From DATJPD01 sp035506575 (GTDB lineage Bacteria > Pseudomonadota > Alphaproteobacteria > CACIAM-22H2): a DNA stretch of 64,000 nt. The notes beneath the pieces were generated by a model. It made no database searches, was not told the origin of the DNA, and was given only the letters and a program-made list of their open reading frames with translations. This document shows positions 19,211 through 27,626 of this stretch, in pieces; position 1 is the first letter of the stretch; each line of letters starts with the position of its first letter. The stretch covers positions 24,693-88,692 of the forward strand of contig DATJPD010000043.1 in the NCBI GenBank assembly GCA_035506575.1, in the 5' to 3' direction. A program made the translations under genes and the position numbers.

Positions 19211-19320
19211 TAGAGCGCGGCCGTATTCGCGTGAATGATTATTTTTGTGGGGCGAGATTTCCGACTAACCAAGTCAAACTTCCACTCATCGTGTAACAAT
19301 TGTAGGCAGCCCGGGGGCGA

Positions 19321-19791
19321 TCAGCGGCCGAGGTCGCAGGAGAGCTCCAAGGCCGCAATCGGCACGCGGTTCGGTCCGCGGTAATAGTCGGGCCGGCGCC
19401 GGCCGGCCACGAAGCCGCGCGCGGCATACAGCGCTTGGGCCGCCCCGTTCGTCTCCGCGACCTCCAGAAACAGGCGGCGGGCGCCGCTCGCGCGCGCGCG
19501 CTCCATGACCTCGTCGAGAAGGGCGGCCCCCACCCCGCGGCGGCGCTCCTCCGGCAGCACGCACAACGTCAGAAGCTCGGCATCGTCGCCGGTCCGGCGC
19601 GCCAGCGCGAAGCCGAGGGGGCGGCCTGCGCTCTCCTCGTCCGCCTCCACGGCCAGATACGCGAACGCACCCGGCGATCCCAGCACCTCGCCGATCGCCT
19701 GGGCCGACCATGTGTCCTCGAAGCAGCGGCCGTGCAAGGCCGCCAGCACGGCCGCGTGGGCCACGCCGGCGCTGGCCAACTGGAACCTCAT
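19321..19791 (-). CDS. rimI: Ribosomal protein alanine N-acetyltransferase RimI
   Basis: A 156-residue GNAT acetyltransferase; RimI acetylates the N-terminus of ribosomal protein S18. The acetyl-CoA loop (LCVLPEERRRGVGAALLDEVM) and RLFLEVAETNGAAQALYAARGF are typical. The ATG overlaps the tsaB stop by 4 nt; tsaB-rimI pairing is widespread. Confidence 0.93.
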   Translation of the reverse strand: MRFQLASAGVAHAAVLAALHGRCFEDTWSAQAIGEVLGSPGAFAYLAVEADEESAGRPLGFALARRTGDDAELLTLCVLPEERRRGVGAALLDEVMERARASGARRLFLEVAETNGAAQALYAARGFVAGRRRPDYYRGPNRVPIAALELSCDLGR

Positions 19792-20480
19792 GCCGGAGCG
19801 CGCCGCATGGTCTTTGCCGTGGTCGTGGCGACCGGATGGACATAGACCGGCGCCGGAAATCCCGTGGGCAGCGGAGCGGCCGCAGCCAACGCGGCGACCA
19901 CGGCGGCATCCGGGCGCGGCGGCGCCCGCGAGCGGCGCACGCCGCCGCCGCGCGCCGCGATCTCCGCCGCCAGTCCGTCGCCAGCGTCGCCTGCGACCAG
20001 GACCGGGCGACCCGGATCGTGCCGCAGCAGCTCCTCGGCATAATCCGACGCCAGTCGGGCCACGGCTTGCGTCGCCGGACGCCGGTCGGCGCTGAAGGTC
20101 TGTAGGTAGGGTTCGGCCCGCTTCGAGTCGAGCGCCACGACCAGCAGCGATGTCGCGAACTCGTCATCCGGCACGGCGGCCGCTATGGCCGTGAGCGTCG
20201 AGATCCCGATGAGCGGCCGGCCGGCCGCAAGGGCCAGGCCGCGCGCCGCCGCCAGTCCCACGCGCAAGCCCGTGAAATGGCCGGGGCCCACCGTGACCGC
20301 GAGGCGATCGAATGCCTGAAACGCAAGTCCGGACGCGGCGCGCACACGCTCGACCATGGGCATCAACGCTTCGGCCTGTCCGCGCGGCAGATCGGCGCGC
20401 TCGACGGCCACCACGCAGCCGTCGACCCACACCGCGACCGAACACGCAGCGGTCGCGGAATCGAGGGCCAGGATCTTCAC
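19788..20480 (-). CDS. tsaB: tRNA threonylcarbamoyladenosine biosynthesis protein TsaB
   Basis: TsaB partners TsaD and TsaE in making t6A37 of tRNA. The 230-residue product has the ASKHA-fold start KILALDSATAACSVAVW and the family signature VTVGPGHFTGLRVGLAAARGLA. The start is taken as GTG at 20480 because GAGG lies seven nt upstream; another GTG five codons earlier (20495) is less well placed. It is divergent from the dipeptidase gene, with 47 nt between. Confidence 0.94.
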   Translation of the reverse strand: MKILALDSATAACSVAVWVDGCVVAVERADLPRGQAEALMPMVERVRAASGLAFQAFDRLAVTVGPGHFTGLRVGLAAARGLALAAGRPLIGISTLTAIAAAVPDDEFATSLLVVALDSKRAEPYLQTFSADRRPATQAVARLASDYAEELLRHDPGRPVLVAGDAGDGLAAEIAARGGGVRRSRAPPRPDAAVVAALAAAAPLPTGFPAPVYVHPVATTTAKTMRRAPA

Positions 20481-20527
20481 GTCAGTGCCTCGCACGCGGG
20501 CCCCGGCAATGGTACAAGCCGGACATC

Positions 20528-21082
20528 ATGACGCTCGCCGCCATCGCCCCGCCGGATTACGACGTCGACCTCGAGATCGCCTACGCGACGCAGCACAACT
20601 TCACCGGAGCTCCGATCTACAAGCGGGCCGCCGCTTACCTGCACCCGGAGGCGGCGGCAGCCCTCGCGCGGGCCATCGCACTGGCCGCCGCGATCGGACT
20701 TCGGTTTCGCATCTACGATGCGTTCCGGCCGACCGAGGCGCAGTGGAAGATGTGGAACCATACGCCCGATCCAGAGTTCCTCGCCGACCCGCGGCGCGGC
20801 TCGCCGCACTCGCGCGGTGTGGCCGTCGACGTCACGTTGCTCGCCCGGGACGGCACGGCGCTCGATATGGGAACGCCGTTCGACTCGTTCCGTCCGCAGT
20901 CACACCACGGGGCGACGGACGTCCCTGCGGAAGCGCAGCGCAACCGCTTCCTCCTGCTCGGACTCATGTCGGCCGCCGGCTGGGATTTCTACCGCAACGA
21001 ATGGTGGCACTACCAGCTTTTCGAGCCGCGGCGGTTCCCGCTGCTGTCGGATGCGGCGCTCGAGCCCCCGCTGATGCGGTGA
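20528..21082 (+). CDS. ddpX: D-alanyl-D-alanine dipeptidase (VanX/DdpX family)
   Basis: A 184-residue zinc metallopeptidase that cleaves free D-Ala-D-Ala. The active site can be read: YDAFRPTEAQW (Arg67), SPHSRGVAVDVTL (zinc ligands His94 and Asp101) and NEWWHY (Glu158 base, His161 ligand). No signal peptide, so it is probably cytosolic and used for peptidoglycan recycling, not vancomycin resistance; no vanA/vanH homologues are near. It stands on the plus strand inside a minus-strand backbone, so it looks inserted between tsaB and nfuA. ampG, a muropeptide permease, is elsewhere in the window. Confidence 0.92.
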   Translation: MTLAAIAPPDYDVDLEIAYATQHNFTGAPIYKRAAAYLHPEAAAALARAIALAAAIGLRFRIYDAFRPTEAQWKMWNHTPDPEFLADPRRGSPHSRGVAVDVTLLARDGTALDMGTPFDSFRPQSHHGATDVPAEAQRNRFLLLGLMSAAGWDFYRNEWWHYQLFEPRRFPLLSDAALEPPLMR

Positions 21083-21092
21083 GCGGGCCGGT

Positions 21093-22037
21093 TCAGAACC
21101 CGGCCAATTGCGGCCCGCTGTCAAGCCGCGCCGCGTCCAGGGGCAGCAGCTTGTTGGCGCGGATCAACCCGCGCACGTCCTTGACGTAATCCATCTTGCG
21201 CTCCGAATAGCGCACGAGGGTGAGCGCCAGCTCATAGCCGTTCAACGGCTTGTCGTGCTCCCGCATGGCCGCGCGCCGCGTCCGGAACCGCTCGTAGGCC
21301 TTGTGCGTATTGAGGTTCAGCTCATACGCGCGGACAGCATGCGCGAGACGCTCGAACCGGCGCACCTCGGCGCGTTCGCCGTCATCCGAAAAGATCATCT
21401 GACCGAACATCGCCTGGCCGCGGGCGGCGGCACTGGTCCCCCAGCCGGTCTCGAGCGCCGCCTGCCCGATCGCCAGCGATGGCGGGACAACGTCCACCCG
21501 TTCGACGAGGAGCTCCATCGTATCGGCGAGCTCGTCGGCGTCGTACTCGACATCGTAGCGGTCGGCCATGGCTTGCAGCCAGATGCGGTCGGTCTCGGTC
21601 AGAGGACCGCCTGCACGCAGGTACTCCTGCAATCGTAGCAGATGCTTGCGCTCGGCCGCGATCCGTTCGTTCTCGGCCAGGATGAGCGGCAGCAGGACCT
21701 TCACGAACCGCTCCTTGCGAACCTCGGGCGAATCGAGGGTCCTGAGTTCGGCCGGCACACGCGCCAGGAACAGGCGCGGCACGGCGGCGCCGTCATCGCG
21801 AACGGCATCGAGCGCGTAGTCGGGAATCGGCGCCCCGTCGCGTGCTGGCTGCGTGTCTTCGTCGCGCGTCACGTCCGGCAGCGACGTAGAAAACAGCGCA
21901 GCGAAGCCGCGGCTCTGGTTGAAGGATGCAGAAGTCGGGCGGTCAGCAAGGCTGCTGCCGCACAGCAGCACAGCCATGGCACAGCTTCCAATGCGAAGCG
22001 CATACTTCATGCGCACGAGCGATCCAACCGGCGTCAT
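21093..22037 (-). CDS. Bax-like glucosaminidase-domain secreted protein
   Basis: A 314-residue exported protein. An N-terminal signal peptide is seen (MKYALRIGSCAMAVLLCGSSLA, cleavage near SLA-DR), best fitting an ATG at 22010, though an ATG at 22037 is also possible. The C-terminal two thirds resemble the Bax/FlgJ-type glucosaminidase domain: IGQAALETGWGTSAAARGQAMFGQ, with the likely catalytic Glu in ALETGWG, and LARAVRAYELNLNTHKAYERFR-like helices. Cell-wall cleavage is inferred from the family. It converges with ddpX (10-nt gap), another peptidoglycan-related gene. Confidence 0.82.
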   Translation of the reverse strand: MTPVGSLVRMKYALRIGSCAMAVLLCGSSLADRPTSASFNQSRGFAALFSTSLPDVTRDEDTQPARDGAPIPDYALDAVRDDGAAVPRLFLARVPAELRTLDSPEVRKERFVKVLLPLILAENERIAAERKHLLRLQEYLRAGGPLTETDRIWLQAMADRYDVEYDADELADTMELLVERVDVVPPSLAIGQAALETGWGTSAAARGQAMFGQMIFSDDGERAEVRRFERLAHAVRAYELNLNTHKAYERFRTRRAAMREHDKPLNGYELALTLVRYSERKMDYVKDVRGLIRANKLLPLDAARLDSGPQLAGF

Positions 22038-22091
22038 CGTCGGCCCCCGTCTCGACAGCAGTGAATGATTCAGTGGACAGCCAAGAACGCG

Positions 22092-22649
22092 CTACATGAC
22101 CGCGCGGACTTCGACCACTTCCGGGACGTAGTGCTTCAGCATGTTCTCGATGCCCGCCTTCAGCGTGGCTGTCGAGCTCGGGCATCCAGAGCATGAGCCC
22201 TGCAGGTGCAGGAAAACGATGCCGTCTTCGAAAGCTTGGAACGTGATGTCGCCGCCGTCCTGCGCCACGGCCGGACGGACTCGCGTCTCGATCAGATCCT
22301 TGATCTGGGCCACGACGTCGGAATCCTCTTCGCCAGCGCCTGCGGACTCACCGGCGGCCTCGGGCCCGATGACGATCGGACGGCCGGATGTGAAATGCTC
22401 CATGATTGCGCCGAGGATGGCGGGCTTCAGCAGATGCCAATCCTTGTCGGCCGCCTTGGTGACCGTGATAAAATCAGTCCCGAGGAACACACCTGTCACG
22501 CCGTCGACGGTGAACAGATGCTCGGCAAGCGGTGAGCGCTTCGCAGCCTCTGCGGTCGCAAAGTCCGCGGTGCCGTTGCCCATCACGTCGCGTCCGGGCA
22601 AAAATTTCAGCGTCGCTGGATTCGGCGTCTGCTCGGTCTGAATAAACAT
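22092..22649 (-). CDS. nfuA: NfuA/NifU-type iron-sulfur scaffold protein
   Basis: A 185-residue Fe-S cluster carrier. The N-terminal Nfu domain (MFIQTEQTPNPATLKFLPG, VFLGTDFITVTK) is followed by the C-terminal NifU-like domain with VRPAVAQDGGDITF and the cluster-binding CSGC (Cys153, Cys156). Likely clients in the window include MiaB and Nth. The ATG has a strong GAGGAGG, and a 16-nt inverted repeat lies just upstream (22665-22680). Confidence 0.95.
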   Translation of the reverse strand: MFIQTEQTPNPATLKFLPGRDVMGNGTADFATAEAAKRSPLAEHLFTVDGVTGVFLGTDFITVTKAADKDWHLLKPAILGAIMEHFTSGRPIVIGPEAAGESAGAGEEDSDVVAQIKDLIETRVRPAVAQDGGDITFQAFEDGIVFLHLQGSCSGCPSSTATLKAGIENMLKHYVPEVVEVRAVM

Positions 22650-22664
22650 CTCTCGCCTCCTCGG

Positions 22665-22680
22665 TTGTCACGGATGACAA
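22665..22680. promoter_or_regulatory. Inverted repeat upstream of nfuA, possible operator
   Basis: TTGTCA-N4-TGACAA is perfectly symmetric and centred about 23 nt before the nfuA start, next to the ribosome-binding site. A possible -35 (TTGACG on the minus strand, 22716-22721) lies further upstream. The binding protein is unknown. Confidence 0.45.
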
Positions 22681-22839
22681 TCGACATGTGGCTAAATGGG
22701 GGCATAGAGGATGATCGTCAACCTTTTTCGGCGAATTTGGCGGAACTTATTACCGTTAACTATAGGAATCTTGCGCGACTCCACGACGCATATAAAACAT
22801 CATGACTTATCCACACGCGCGACCTACTGACGTACGGCG

Positions 22840-24105
22840 ATGACAACCATGGCGACAAGTGCTCTGCGACTCGGCCGAGTGGTCGAACGCGCGCCCGACA
22901 AGCGCCGCTTCGACGGTTGCACGAACATCGCAGACGTCGCGGCATGGTTGATGTCGTCCGCGCGCCGCATTCCGGACGCCCTCGAGTTGCTCGACGAACT
23001 CTGCTGGCGTCTCGTCGCGATCGGCATTCCGCTCGCGCGCATGACGTTCCATCTGCCCACGTTGCATCCGCAATATTACGGCACCGGGTGCCGCTGGACG
23101 CGCGCCACCGGAATCACCGAAGAGACGCTCGTGGTGCACGGCACCCGCGACACGGCCATGTATCTCGACAGCCCGATCCGACGCGTCGTTGAGAACGGCG
23201 AGCGCATCCGACGGCGGCTTGAAGGTCCCGAGGCCGCCTTCGATTTCCCGATCCTCGCCGACCTCAAGGCGCAGGGGATCACCGAGTACATCGCGGTGCC
23301 GCTCGAGCTGTCGACGCGCCGGGTCTCGATCACGATCTCGACCGACCAGCCGGGCGGATTTCGCGAGGAGACCCTGGGCGAACTGGCGAGCCTCGGTCCC
23401 TTGCTCGCTCCGATCCTCGAGCTCCAGATCAGCCGCCAGATCACCGTGAACCTGCTCGGTGCCTATCTGGGCCAGGAGATCGGCGAGCGCGTGCTGGCCG
23501 GCGACATCATGCGCGGCCGCGGCAACACGGTCCGCGCGATCGTGTGGCTATGCGACCTGCGCGGCTTCACGCGCCTGTCGGATCATCTGCCGGGGCCGCG
23601 GGTCATCGCGATCCTCAACGCCTATTTCGAACGCGTGGTCCAGCACATCCACCAACGCGACGGCGAGGTCCTCAAATTCATGGGCGACGGGCTGCTCGCC
23701 ATCTTCGCGGTGGCCGATGCGGCGTTCGCACCGGATGCGGCCGGACGCGCGCTCGACGCGGCAAAGGCTGCGATCGCAGCGGTGGACGATCTGAAGGGCG
23801 ACCCGGTCCTCGAGAACGAGCCTGTGCCGCGGATGTGCGTCTCCATCCATTTCGGCGACGTGTTCTTCGGCAATATCGGCGCGATCGATCGCCTCGACTT
23901 CACGGCGATCGGGCCCGCCGTGAATCTGCTGGCACGCCTCGACCAGCTGGCGAAGCGGCTGGAGCGGCGGATCCTCGTCACCGACGATTTCGCCCGCGTC
24001 TGCCCGCATCCGCTGCAGTCGGTCGGCACGCATCCGCTGCGCGGATTGTCCGAGCCGCACGAGATCTTCACTCCGGCGGAGCGCAAACCCGAACAGCAGG
24101 CGTGA
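22840..24105 (+). CDS. Class III adenylate/guanylate cyclase
   Basis: A 421-residue soluble signalling enzyme making a cyclic nucleotide. Residues about 30-200 form a GAF-like sensory region without motifs I can assign. The catalytic domain (about 225-400) has metal-binding Asp239 in WLCDLRGFT and Asp283 in FMGDGLLAIF. Base-reading Lys279 and Asp353 (LDFTAIG) favour ATP as substrate, and Asn362/Arg366 (NLLARL) complete the transition-state pair. All catalytic residues are present. It sits on the plus strand between nfuA and trpS and converges with trpS, so it is an accessory insertion. The start may be the ATG at 22840 or 22849. Confidence 0.9.
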   Translation: MTTMATSALRLGRVVERAPDKRRFDGCTNIADVAAWLMSSARRIPDALELLDELCWRLVAIGIPLARMTFHLPTLHPQYYGTGCRWTRATGITEETLVVHGTRDTAMYLDSPIRRVVENGERIRRRLEGPEAAFDFPILADLKAQGITEYIAVPLELSTRRVSITISTDQPGGFREETLGELASLGPLLAPILELQISRQITVNLLGAYLGQEIGERVLAGDIMRGRGNTVRAIVWLCDLRGFTRLSDHLPGPRVIAILNAYFERVVQHIHQRDGEVLKFMGDGLLAIFAVADAAFAPDAAGRALDAAKAAIAAVDDLKGDPVLENEPVPRMCVSIHFGDVFFGNIGAIDRLDFTAIGPAVNLLARLDQLAKRLERRILVTDDFARVCPHPLQSVGTHPLRGLSEPHEIFTPAERKPEQQA

Positions 24106-24123
24106 GAGTCGGCCTCGGCGGGG

Positions 24124-25122
24124 TCAGACGCGCAGGAACCCGAAGATGTCCTGCACTTCACGCAGGTGCTTGGTGGCGATCGCATCGGCGCGCTCGGCAC
24201 CGCGGCGCAGGACACCGTCGACATAGCCGGGATCGGCCATCAATCGCTGCATCTCGGTGCCGATAGCGCCCAGCACGCCGACCGCGGTCTCCGCCAGCGT
24301 CTCCTTGAACGCCGACCACTGCTTGCCGGCGAACTCATGCACCGCCTGCTCGAGCGACTTGTCCGACAGCGCGGCATAGATGCCCAGCAGGTTCTCGGCC
24401 TCGGGGCGCTTGTCGAGCCCTTTCACCTCTGACGGCAGCAGGTCGGGATCGGTCTTGGCGCGGCGGATTTTCTGCGCCACCGCATCGGGCCCGTCGGTCA
24501 GGTTGATGCGGCTCTGGTCCGACGGGTCGGACTTGCTCATCTTCTTGGTGCCATCGCGCAGCGACATGACGCGGGTCGCGGCGCCGAAGATCTGCGGTTC
24601 GGGAAGCGGAAAATACTCGACGCCGAAGCGGCGGTTGAAGGCGCCCGCGATGTCGCGCGACAGCTCGAGGTGCTGCTTCTGGTCCTCGCCGACGGGCACG
24701 TGCGTGGCCTTGTAGGCGAGGATGTCCGCCGCCATCAGCACGGGATACGCGTAAAGTCCGAGGCCCGCGTTGTCGCGCTGCTTGCCGGCCTTTTCCTTGA
24801 ACTGGGTCATCCGGTTGAGCCAGCCGAGCGGCGTCAAGCAGCTGAGCAGCCAGGCCAGCTCGGCATGCGCCGTCACCATCGACTGGTTGAAGATGATGCA
24901 GGCATCGGGGTCGATGCCGCAGGCGATGTAGGCGGCCGTCACCTCGCGTGTCTGCGCGCGGAGGGACGCCGGTTCCTGCGGCACCGTGATCGCGTGCAGA
25001 TCGACGATGCAGAAGATGCAGTCGTAGTCCTTCTGCAACTTGACCCAGTTGCGGATGGCGCCGAGATAGTTGCCGAGATGGAGGTTGCCGGTCGGCTGAA
25101 TGCCGGAGAAGATGCGGTTCAT
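24124..25122 (-). CDS. trpS: Tryptophanyl-tRNA synthetase
   Basis: A 332-residue class I aminoacyl-tRNA synthetase. HIGH-equivalent HLGN at 15-18 (GIQPTGNLHLGNYLGA) and KMSKS at 194-198 are present, with GEDQKQHLELSRDIA. Length is normal. In alphaproteobacteria it usually follows murJ; here an RraA-like gene intervenes on the other strand. Confidence 0.97.
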   Translation of the reverse strand: MNRIFSGIQPTGNLHLGNYLGAIRNWVKLQKDYDCIFCIVDLHAITVPQEPASLRAQTREVTAAYIACGIDPDACIIFNQSMVTAHAELAWLLSCLTPLGWLNRMTQFKEKAGKQRDNAGLGLYAYPVLMAADILAYKATHVPVGEDQKQHLELSRDIAGAFNRRFGVEYFPLPEPQIFGAATRVMSLRDGTKKMSKSDPSDQSRINLTDGPDAVAQKIRRAKTDPDLLPSEVKGLDKRPEAENLLGIYAALSDKSLEQAVHEFAGKQWSAFKETLAETAVGVLGAIGTEMQRLMADPGYVDGVLRRGAERADAIATKHLREVQDIFGFLRV

Positions 25123-25216
25123 CGCGTCAGAAACTCTCGCTGCAGCGGCCCCGTACGTATCGGTTGCTCGTTATGGCTGCTCGCCGCAAGACGGTCAATG
25201 CTTGGGGGAAATCGAG

Positions 25217-25942
25217 ATGGCGAAAACCAAGGCCAGGTCCGGCCGCGACGGCGGGCATAGCCTGATCCGGCGGCTGCGCCGGCAATCGACGGACACGTTC
25301 AGCGACGTGCTCGACGTCATGGGGCTGCAGAACCAGGTGCTGAGGGCCGCGATCCGGCCACTCGCCCCCGGCATGGTGGTCGCGGGACCCGCGTTCTGCG
25401 TGCGCGGCCGCGCGATCGACGCGGCACACCCGGCGCCGCCGAGCGCGCCCTACGACGTCGACCGCCATTTGACACCGGGCTGCGTCGTCGTGGTCGCGAC
25501 CGGCGGCCACGCGACGTTAGCCTGCATCGGCGGCAACGTCGTGGTCTCCTACAAGGCCCGCGGCTGCGCCGGCCTGGTGGTGGACGGAGCCGTCCGCGAC
25601 GGTGCCGAGATGCGCGCCCTGCGCCTGCCGATCTTCTCCACCCACGTGACGCCGCGCCGGCCGGCCGGGCGCTGGAGCGTGGTCGAGCACGGTGTTCCGA
25701 TTTCGCTGCCGGGCCAGAGCGGAGCCGAGGTCGTGATCCATCCTGGCGATGTGATCGTCGGCGATGACGACGGCGTGATCGTCATCCCGCGCGCGATCGC
25801 CGCGGAAGTGCTGGAGGCCGCCGAGACCCTGGCGCGCCTCGATGCGAAGGTGGCCGCCGACATCCGCGGCGGCCGCGACCGCGAGGAAGCGCTGCGCAAG
25901 GTCGATCGCTTCGGCCATATCCGCAAATACGTGCCCCGCTGA
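25217..25942 (+). CDS. RraA/HMG-aldolase family protein
   Basis: A 241-residue member of the RraA-like family. These include 4-hydroxy-4-methyl-2-oxoglutarate/oxaloacetate aldolases and RNase E inhibitors. The conserved core is GNVVVSYKARGCAGLVVDGA followed by VRDGAEM, with IHPGDVIVGDDDGVIVIP near the end. The VRD arginine-aspartate fits the aldolase group, so a small-molecule lyase is more likely than RNase E control; substrate unknown. ATG at 25217 is chosen for its GGGGGAA site. It is divergent from trpS and convergent with murJ (26-nt gap). Confidence 0.85.
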   Translation: MAKTKARSGRDGGHSLIRRLRRQSTDTFSDVLDVMGLQNQVLRAAIRPLAPGMVVAGPAFCVRGRAIDAAHPAPPSAPYDVDRHLTPGCVVVVATGGHATLACIGGNVVVSYKARGCAGLVVDGAVRDGAEMRALRLPIFSTHVTPRRPAGRWSVVEHGVPISLPGQSGAEVVIHPGDVIVGDDDGVIVIPRAIAAEVLEAAETLARLDAKVAADIRGGRDREEALRKVDRFGHIRKYVPR

Positions 25943-25967
25943 GGAGAGCGCCGGCAGACACCCGCGT

Positions 25968-27527
25968 TCAGGTGCGAGCCAGAAGCCGGCGCACCTGCCC
26001 CCCGTCGGCCGCCCCCAGCAGCAGGGCCGCGATTCCGTAAACCGCGAGTCCCACCACGACCAGGACGCCGAGGCCGGCCATCCGATGGGTCGACCCGCCG
26101 GCGAGCCATGCGGCGAGCGGCACCGTCGCTGCCCACAGCGTCGCCCCCATGACGAGGCTCGCCGCCAGCGCCCGCGGGCCACGGCGCCTGAGGCCGGCAT
26201 CCGGTACCAGATGGCCGCGCCGATAGAGGATGATCGCGAGCGCCCCCGTGTTCAGCCAGGCCGAAGCGGCGGTTGCAAACGCGATTCCGACATGCGCGAC
26301 GCCGAAGGCGGCGAGCGGCTTCAGGAGCGCCAGGGCGATGGCGGTATTGGCGATCACGCAACCGACGGCGATCTTGACCGGCGTCTGCGTGTCATGGCGG
26401 GCATAGAAGCCCGGGGTCAGCACCTTGATGAGGACATAGGCCGGAAGCCCGAGCGCATAGGCGATGAGAGCCGCGGCGGTGGCACCCGTGGCGGAGGTCC
26501 CGAACGCCCCGCGTTCGAAGAGGCCGGCGATGATCGGCCGCGCGATGACGAGCAGCGCCACGGTCGCCGGCAGGGTCAACAGAAGGGCTGCCTCGAGGCC
26601 GCGGTTGAGACTGGTGATCGCCGCCCCCTCTTCGCCGCGCCGCGCATGCCGCGACAGCTGCGGAAGCAATGCCGTGCCGATCGCGATCCCGATCACGCCC
26701 AGCGGCAGCTCGTACACGCGGTCGGCGTAGTACAGAAACGACACGGCCCCGGTCGGCAGCAGCGACGCAATCACGATGTCGATCATCAGGTTCACCTGCA
26801 CGACACCGGCGCCGAGTGTCGCCGGCAGCATGAGCGCCAACAGGCGCCGCACCTCCGGCGACAGGCGCGGCCGCGGCAGGCTCAGCGCCAGGCCGGCGCG
26901 GTCCATGGCCGCCGCAAGCCACAGGAACTGCACGACGCCGGCCAAAGCGACGCCCCAGGACAACGCGTGCCCCGCGGTCGGCGTGAGGTTGATCAGCAGG
27001 AGAAGCCCGGCAATGAAACAGACATTCATCAGGACCGGCGTGGCCGCGACGGCGGCAAACCGGTCGATCGAGTTGAGGACCCCGCCCTGCAGCGATACGA
27101 GCGAGATGAACAAGAGATACGGGAACGTGATCCGCGTCAGGTCGACCGCAAGCCGGAACTTGGCGGGATCGGCAGAAAACCCGGGTGCAAAGGCGTACAT
27201 CAGCCACGGCATGGTGAGCTCCGCGCCCACGACGAAGACGACCAGGACGGCGAGCAGGACAGCCAGCGCGTCTTCGGCAAAGCGCTTGGCCGCGCCATGA
27301 CCGGAGGTGGCCGCCAGGCCGGCAAAGATCGGCACGAACGCCGCGTTGAACGCGCCCTCTGCGAACAGGCGCCGGAACAGATTGGGGAATTTGAACGCGA
27401 CGAAGAACGCATCGGCAACCGGCCCGGCGCCTACGAATGCCGCCACCAGCACGTCGCGGGCAAAGCCGAGGATGCGCGACAGCAGGGTATAGCCGCCGAT
27501 CGTGGCGACCGAGCGAAGGAGTGCCAT
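25968..27527 (-). CDS. murJ: Lipid II flippase MurJ
   Basis: A 519-residue polytopic membrane protein of the MOP superfamily that flips lipid II. The N-terminal signature LLSRILGFARDVLVAAFVGAG and FKFPNLFRRLFAEGAFNAAFVP is unmistakable. About 14 membrane segments are visible. Ancestrally it follows glnD; here 6.1 kb of accessory genes separate the two. Confidence 0.96.
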   Translation of the reverse strand: MALLRSVATIGGYTLLSRILGFARDVLVAAFVGAGPVADAFFVAFKFPNLFRRLFAEGAFNAAFVPIFAGLAATSGHGAAKRFAEDALAVLLAVLVVFVVGAELTMPWLMYAFAPGFSADPAKFRLAVDLTRITFPYLLFISLVSLQGGVLNSIDRFAAVAATPVLMNVCFIAGLLLLINLTPTAGHALSWGVALAGVVQFLWLAAAMDRAGLALSLPRPRLSPEVRRLLALMLPATLGAGVVQVNLMIDIVIASLLPTGAVSFLYYADRVYELPLGVIGIAIGTALLPQLSRHARRGEEGAAITSLNRGLEAALLLTLPATVALLVIARPIIAGLFERGAFGTSATGATAAALIAYALGLPAYVLIKVLTPGFYARHDTQTPVKIAVGCVIANTAIALALLKPLAAFGVAHVGIAFATAASAWLNTGALAIILYRRGHLVPDAGLRRRGPRALAASLVMGATLWAATVPLAAWLAGGSTHRMAGLGVLVVVGLAVYGIAALLLGAADGGQVRRLLART

Positions 27528-27626
27528 CGCGGCTAGGTACCCGATTCCGGAGGTGAAAAGAAGGCGGAACGGCTCCGGTTCCGCGCTGGTGCTGGGGCGA
27601 GGCCATGTTTAGGATCGGCGCCCGCC

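Noticed and set aside
20528..21082. Vancomycin-resistance vanX
   Set aside because: No vanH or vanA partner and a Gram-negative context; a recycling dipeptidase is the simpler reading.
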